A stretch of 64,000 nt of DNA from Clostridium sp. CAG:768. GTDB lineage: Bacteria > Cyanobacteriota > Vampirovibrionia > Gastranaerophilales > Gastranaerophilaceae. This document shows positions 61,897-64,000 of this stretch, in pieces (within the stretch, counting starts at the first letter, position 1; each line of letters starts with the position of its first letter). The translations under genes were made by a program, and so were the position numbers. The DNA is taken from contig FR899623.1 of the NCBI GenBank assembly GCA_000437435.1, forward strand, positions 164,008 through 228,007, written 5' to 3'. The notes beneath the pieces are model-generated. The model saw nothing but the letters and a program-made list of their open reading frames with translations, did not search any database and was not told where the DNA came from.

Positions 61897-62385
61897 GTGA
61901 GTGAGCACGATTACAAATTTTATTTAGATAAAGGAATTTCAGAAACTAACGAAGGAAAATTTGATGAAGCGATGCATTCTCTGAATAGAGCAATAGCATT
62001 GAATCCTGATAGTGCAATGCCTTATTTCTCTTTGGCAATAGTTTTTCATAACTTGAATGAATTAGAACCTGCTTATGAAAATTATACAAAAGCTATTGAA
62101 TTAAATCATAAAATGATTGATGCATATTACAATCGTGCTCAAGTTTTGCTTTTGGATAAAAATGCAGATAATGAAAAATTAAAATCAGCATTAAAAGATC
62201 TTGATAAAGCGGTTGAATTAGACCAAAAATTTGTAGATGCTCTTTATTATAAAGCAGTAGTACAAATGAAACTTGAGGATTATAAGGGAGCTGTTGAAAC
62301 TTTAGATAAAGTTTTGTCAATTGATCCTCAGGCTGTATATTCAAGAGCGTTGAAAAAGCTGATTTTGCAGAAATATTTACATTAA
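61897..62385 (+). CDS. TPR-repeat protein
   Basis: 162 residues, GTG start with AAGGA 8 bases upstream. Three to four TPR units: GKFDEAMHSLNRAIALNPDSAMPY, NELEPAYENYTKAIELNHKMIDAY, SALKDLDKAVELDQKFVDAL, EDYKGAVETLDKVLSIDPQA. No signal peptide. Divergent from the glycosyltransferase. Confidence 0.78.
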   Translation: MSEHDYKFYLDKGISETNEGKFDEAMHSLNRAIALNPDSAMPYFSLAIVFHNLNELEPAYENYTKAIELNHKMIDAYYNRAQVLLLDKNADNEKLKSALKDLDKAVELDQKFVDALYYKAVVQMKLEDYKGAVETLDKVLSIDPQAVYSRALKKLILQKYLH

Positions 62386-62469
62386 TTTATAATTTGATAA
62401 CTACTAAGCAATTTCTTAACCTTAAAATCCTTTATTTAAGTATCAGGGGAAAATAAGGGAAATAGATTT

Positions 62470-62904
62470 ATGGGATTAGAAAAGATTAGTTTGAGTCTTG
62501 CTCAAAAAACAGTCAACTGGTTAAATAAAACTGGAAAACACAGTGTTTTGTTGACAAAAAATCCTAAAATTAATAAAAATGAATTTATTATATCTATTCA
62601 AGGTAAAAATAATGAAAAAATTCGTCGCTATATTCGTGATGGAAAGCAAGTTGGGGAAATAAGATATAATATAATTAAAGGAAATATTGGAAAATATCCA
62701 GAATATTATCTTGAAGATAGTGGAACATTTATGAAAACTTTAAAACCAAGTATTTTTGTTTCTCATCTTGAAGGTAAAAGGTGTGGTGCTCAATTAATGA
62801 AATTTGCTGCTAGAGATGCTGGACTGTATACTGATAAAAGATTGGTGTTAGATGCTCAATGTGTAGACGGATTAACATCTCCAAATATATTTAAAATTGG
62901 ATAA
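62470..62904 (+). CDS. Hypothetical protein
   Basis: 144 residues, family not recognised. Mixed alpha/beta, basic in the centre (IRRYIRDGKQVGEIRYN), with HLEGKRCGAQLMKFAARDAG that recalls the CoA-contact turn of GNAT proteins (R/K-x-x-G-x-x-L). A small divergent acetyltransferase is possible but not proven. Start ATG with weak SD (AAGGGAA). Confidence 0.5.
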   Translation: MGLEKISLSLAQKTVNWLNKTGKHSVLLTKNPKINKNEFIISIQGKNNEKIRRYIRDGKQVGEIRYNIIKGNIGKYPEYYLEDSGTFMKTLKPSIFVSHLEGKRCGAQLMKFAARDAGLYTDKRLVLDAQCVDGLTSPNIFKIG

Positions 62905-62977
62905 AATATCCATTTAAAATACATAAAATTGACTAGTAGTTTCGCCAATGCGTATCATTAGAATTCTTACCTCTCTT

Positions 62978-63000
62978 CAAAACGATTATCAATCGTTTTG
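62978..63000. repeat. Perfect short hairpin in the gap after the hypothetical gene
   Basis: CAAAACGATT / AATCGTTTTG, 10-base arms with a 3-base loop, no T tract. Lies in a 136-base gap without a gene. Confidence 0.6.
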
Positions 63001-63040
63001 TTCGGCAGAGTGCTCGACTTTAGTTTTAATAAAATTATAT

Positions 63041-63532
63041 TTATACATCATTAGCTTTTTTATTTTCTTTTTCAAGTCTTTTTAATTGCTGTTTATGTTT
63101 TTTTTCTGTCATTTTACATTTTTTCAGCAATTTATCATAATGATCTTGCCTTTCATTGGAATTGTTTATATTCTTTGCTTCTTCTAAGCCTTCAAAATAT
63201 TTATTTTTTTTGTCTGCCCAACCTATATTTTTCAACTTTGTCGTTGAATGACATATCATAGGAATACCTATTGGGGCTGTTAATAATAAATCTGTAAGAA
63301 CAATTCCAGAAGCTAATTCTGCAATTGCAGTTCCCTTTTTAAAATTTGTTCTAGGATTATGGTACTTTGTTGGAACATATTCTACCCATTTAGGAGCATC
63401 TGTGGGTTCCATTGGTTGTATCCTCATATCTCTTAGTCCTTCGGCTTCTGATTCTTCAACGCTCATAGCAAAAGCTGGAGCATTTACAGAAAAAAGCAAT
63501 ATAGCCAATAAAATTGGTAATAATTTTCTCAT
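63041..63532 (-). CDS. Hypothetical exported protein with C-terminal coiled coil
   Basis: 163 residues. Signal peptide MRKLLPILLAILLFSVNAPAFA. The middle segment has a hydrophobic patch (AIAELASGIVLTDLLLTAPIGIPMI), possible membrane-associated helix, and the C-terminal 60 residues are a Lys/Glu-rich coiled coil (KKCKMTEKKHKQQLKRLEKENKK). Family not recognised. Confidence 0.6.
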   Translation of the reverse strand: MRKLLPILLAILLFSVNAPAFAMSVEESEAEGLRDMRIQPMEPTDAPKWVEYVPTKYHNPRTNFKKGTAIAELASGIVLTDLLLTAPIGIPMICHSTTKLKNIGWADKKNKYFEGLEEAKNINNSNERQDHYDKLLKKCKMTEKKHKQQLKRLEKENKKANDV

Positions 63533-63667
63533 AACACCTCTTTCACAGATTTAATAATAAATTTGGTTATATAAATATATCATAAAAATTATAAAATTGA
63601 AAAATAGAATTTAAGTTAAATAATCAAAAAAAAAAACGAACAGATACAAAAAGATTAAAAGATTATT

Positions 63668-64000
63668 TTAATTAAAGATTATTCTATATGTTTCGATTAT
63701 TCTATCATTGATGCCTATGAAAATAACTTTTTCAAAGCAATTGTATTTGTTTATGAATTCGGTCACTGTATCATAGGCAATTTTGCATGCTTTATCCATT
63801 GGAAAATGATAAACTCCGCAGGATATTGCAGGAAATGCTATTGTTTTGATGTTATTTTTTTTTGCAAGATTTAAGGCTGTTGTATAACAGGATTTTAAAA
63901 GTTCCGGCTCGTTTTTGTTCCCACCGTACCAAACAGGGCCTACAGTATGGATTACATATTTGGCAGGCAAATTATATCCTTTTGTAATTTTAGATTGTCC
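63668..64000 (-). CDS. Macro-domain protein (truncated at the window end)
   Basis: The frame is open to the end of the window, so the N-terminus is missing. About 110 residues of a macro domain are visible: LPAKYVIHTVGPVWYGG, TIAFPAISCGVYHFP, KVIFIGI. These motifs place it with ADP-ribose/O-acetyl-ADP-ribose-binding hydrolases (YmdB-like). Likely removes ADP-ribose or acetyl-ADP-ribose; substrate preference needs the missing part. Confidence 0.9.
   Translation of the reverse strand, partial: GQSKITKGYNLPAKYVIHTVGPVWYGGNKNEPELLKSCYTTALNLAKKNNIKTIAFPAISCGVYHFPMDKACKIAYDTVTEFINKYNCFEKVIFIGINDRIIETYRIIFN

Overview
The window is an AT-rich bacterial chromosome segment with short intergenic gaps, many intrinsic terminators and two tRNA genes. 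It contains no rRNA, CRISPR array, insertion sequence or prophage. The gene set is that of a Gram-negative-type anaerobe or fermenter: an OmpH/Skp periplasmic chaperone, class A PBP, type IV pilin-like pseudopilin, GH57 glycosidase, Fe-alcohol dehydrogenase, and a rpmF-plsX-fabH-fabD-fabG-acpP-fabF cluster. Base composition, small secreted and TPR proteins, a cyanobacteria-like tRNA-Glu body and the pseudopilin signal GFTLAEVLITLG suggest a gut member of the Vampirovibrionia/Melainabacteria (Gastranaerophilales). This assignment is inferred from style, not from a marker-gene search.

Layout. 1-7.1 kb: the 3' part of a PBP1A gene, a short RNase HIII, a ZorA/ZorB (MotA/MotB)-like motor pair translationally coupled to a UPF0210 protein, and a UvrC without its usual C-terminal end. 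7.1-11.7 kb: a secreted protein, OmpH, pgk, a UDP-glucuronate decarboxylase-like gene and an Fe-ADH. 11.7-20.6 kb: U32 peptidase/hydroxylase, alpha/beta hydrolase, TPR protein, glyoxalase-fold protein, a double-GNAT protein and riboflavin genes ribBA-ribE. 20.6-30.1 kb: tpiA, an unusual cluster of hairpins, then the fatty-acid synthesis locus with its own promoters and several small embedded genes. 30.1-38.8 kb: a large SF1 helicase-nuclease, CCA-transferase-like gene, a pseudopilin behind a nine-G tract, TPR proteins, an MBL hydrolase and a metallophosphoesterase. 38.8-47.4 kb: threonine synthesis genes (hom, thrC), an HD protein, a diguanylate cyclase, parvulin, a holin-like membrane protein, Zn-ADH and an HSL-type esterase. 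47.4-54.5 kb: tRNA-Glu(CTC), membrane protein, cupin, DHA2-type efflux pump with an upstream inverted repeat, a His-rich secreted peptide, tRNA-Arg(TCT) and alaS. 54.5-64 kb: dut, DUF2752 and TM2 proteins, GH57, UPF0237 ACT protein, AGCS symporter with a possibly structured leader, GT4 glycosyltransferase, TPR protein, small unknowns and a truncated macro-domain gene.

How the genes fit together: most are core metabolism (glycolysis, fatty acids, riboflavin, threonine, nucleotide and tRNA functions). The accessory signals most worth attention are the homopolymer-interrupted pseudopilin, the orphan Zor-like motor, the helicase-nuclease, the hairpin cluster at 21.6-21.9 kb, and small proteins embedded in or next to the fab locus.
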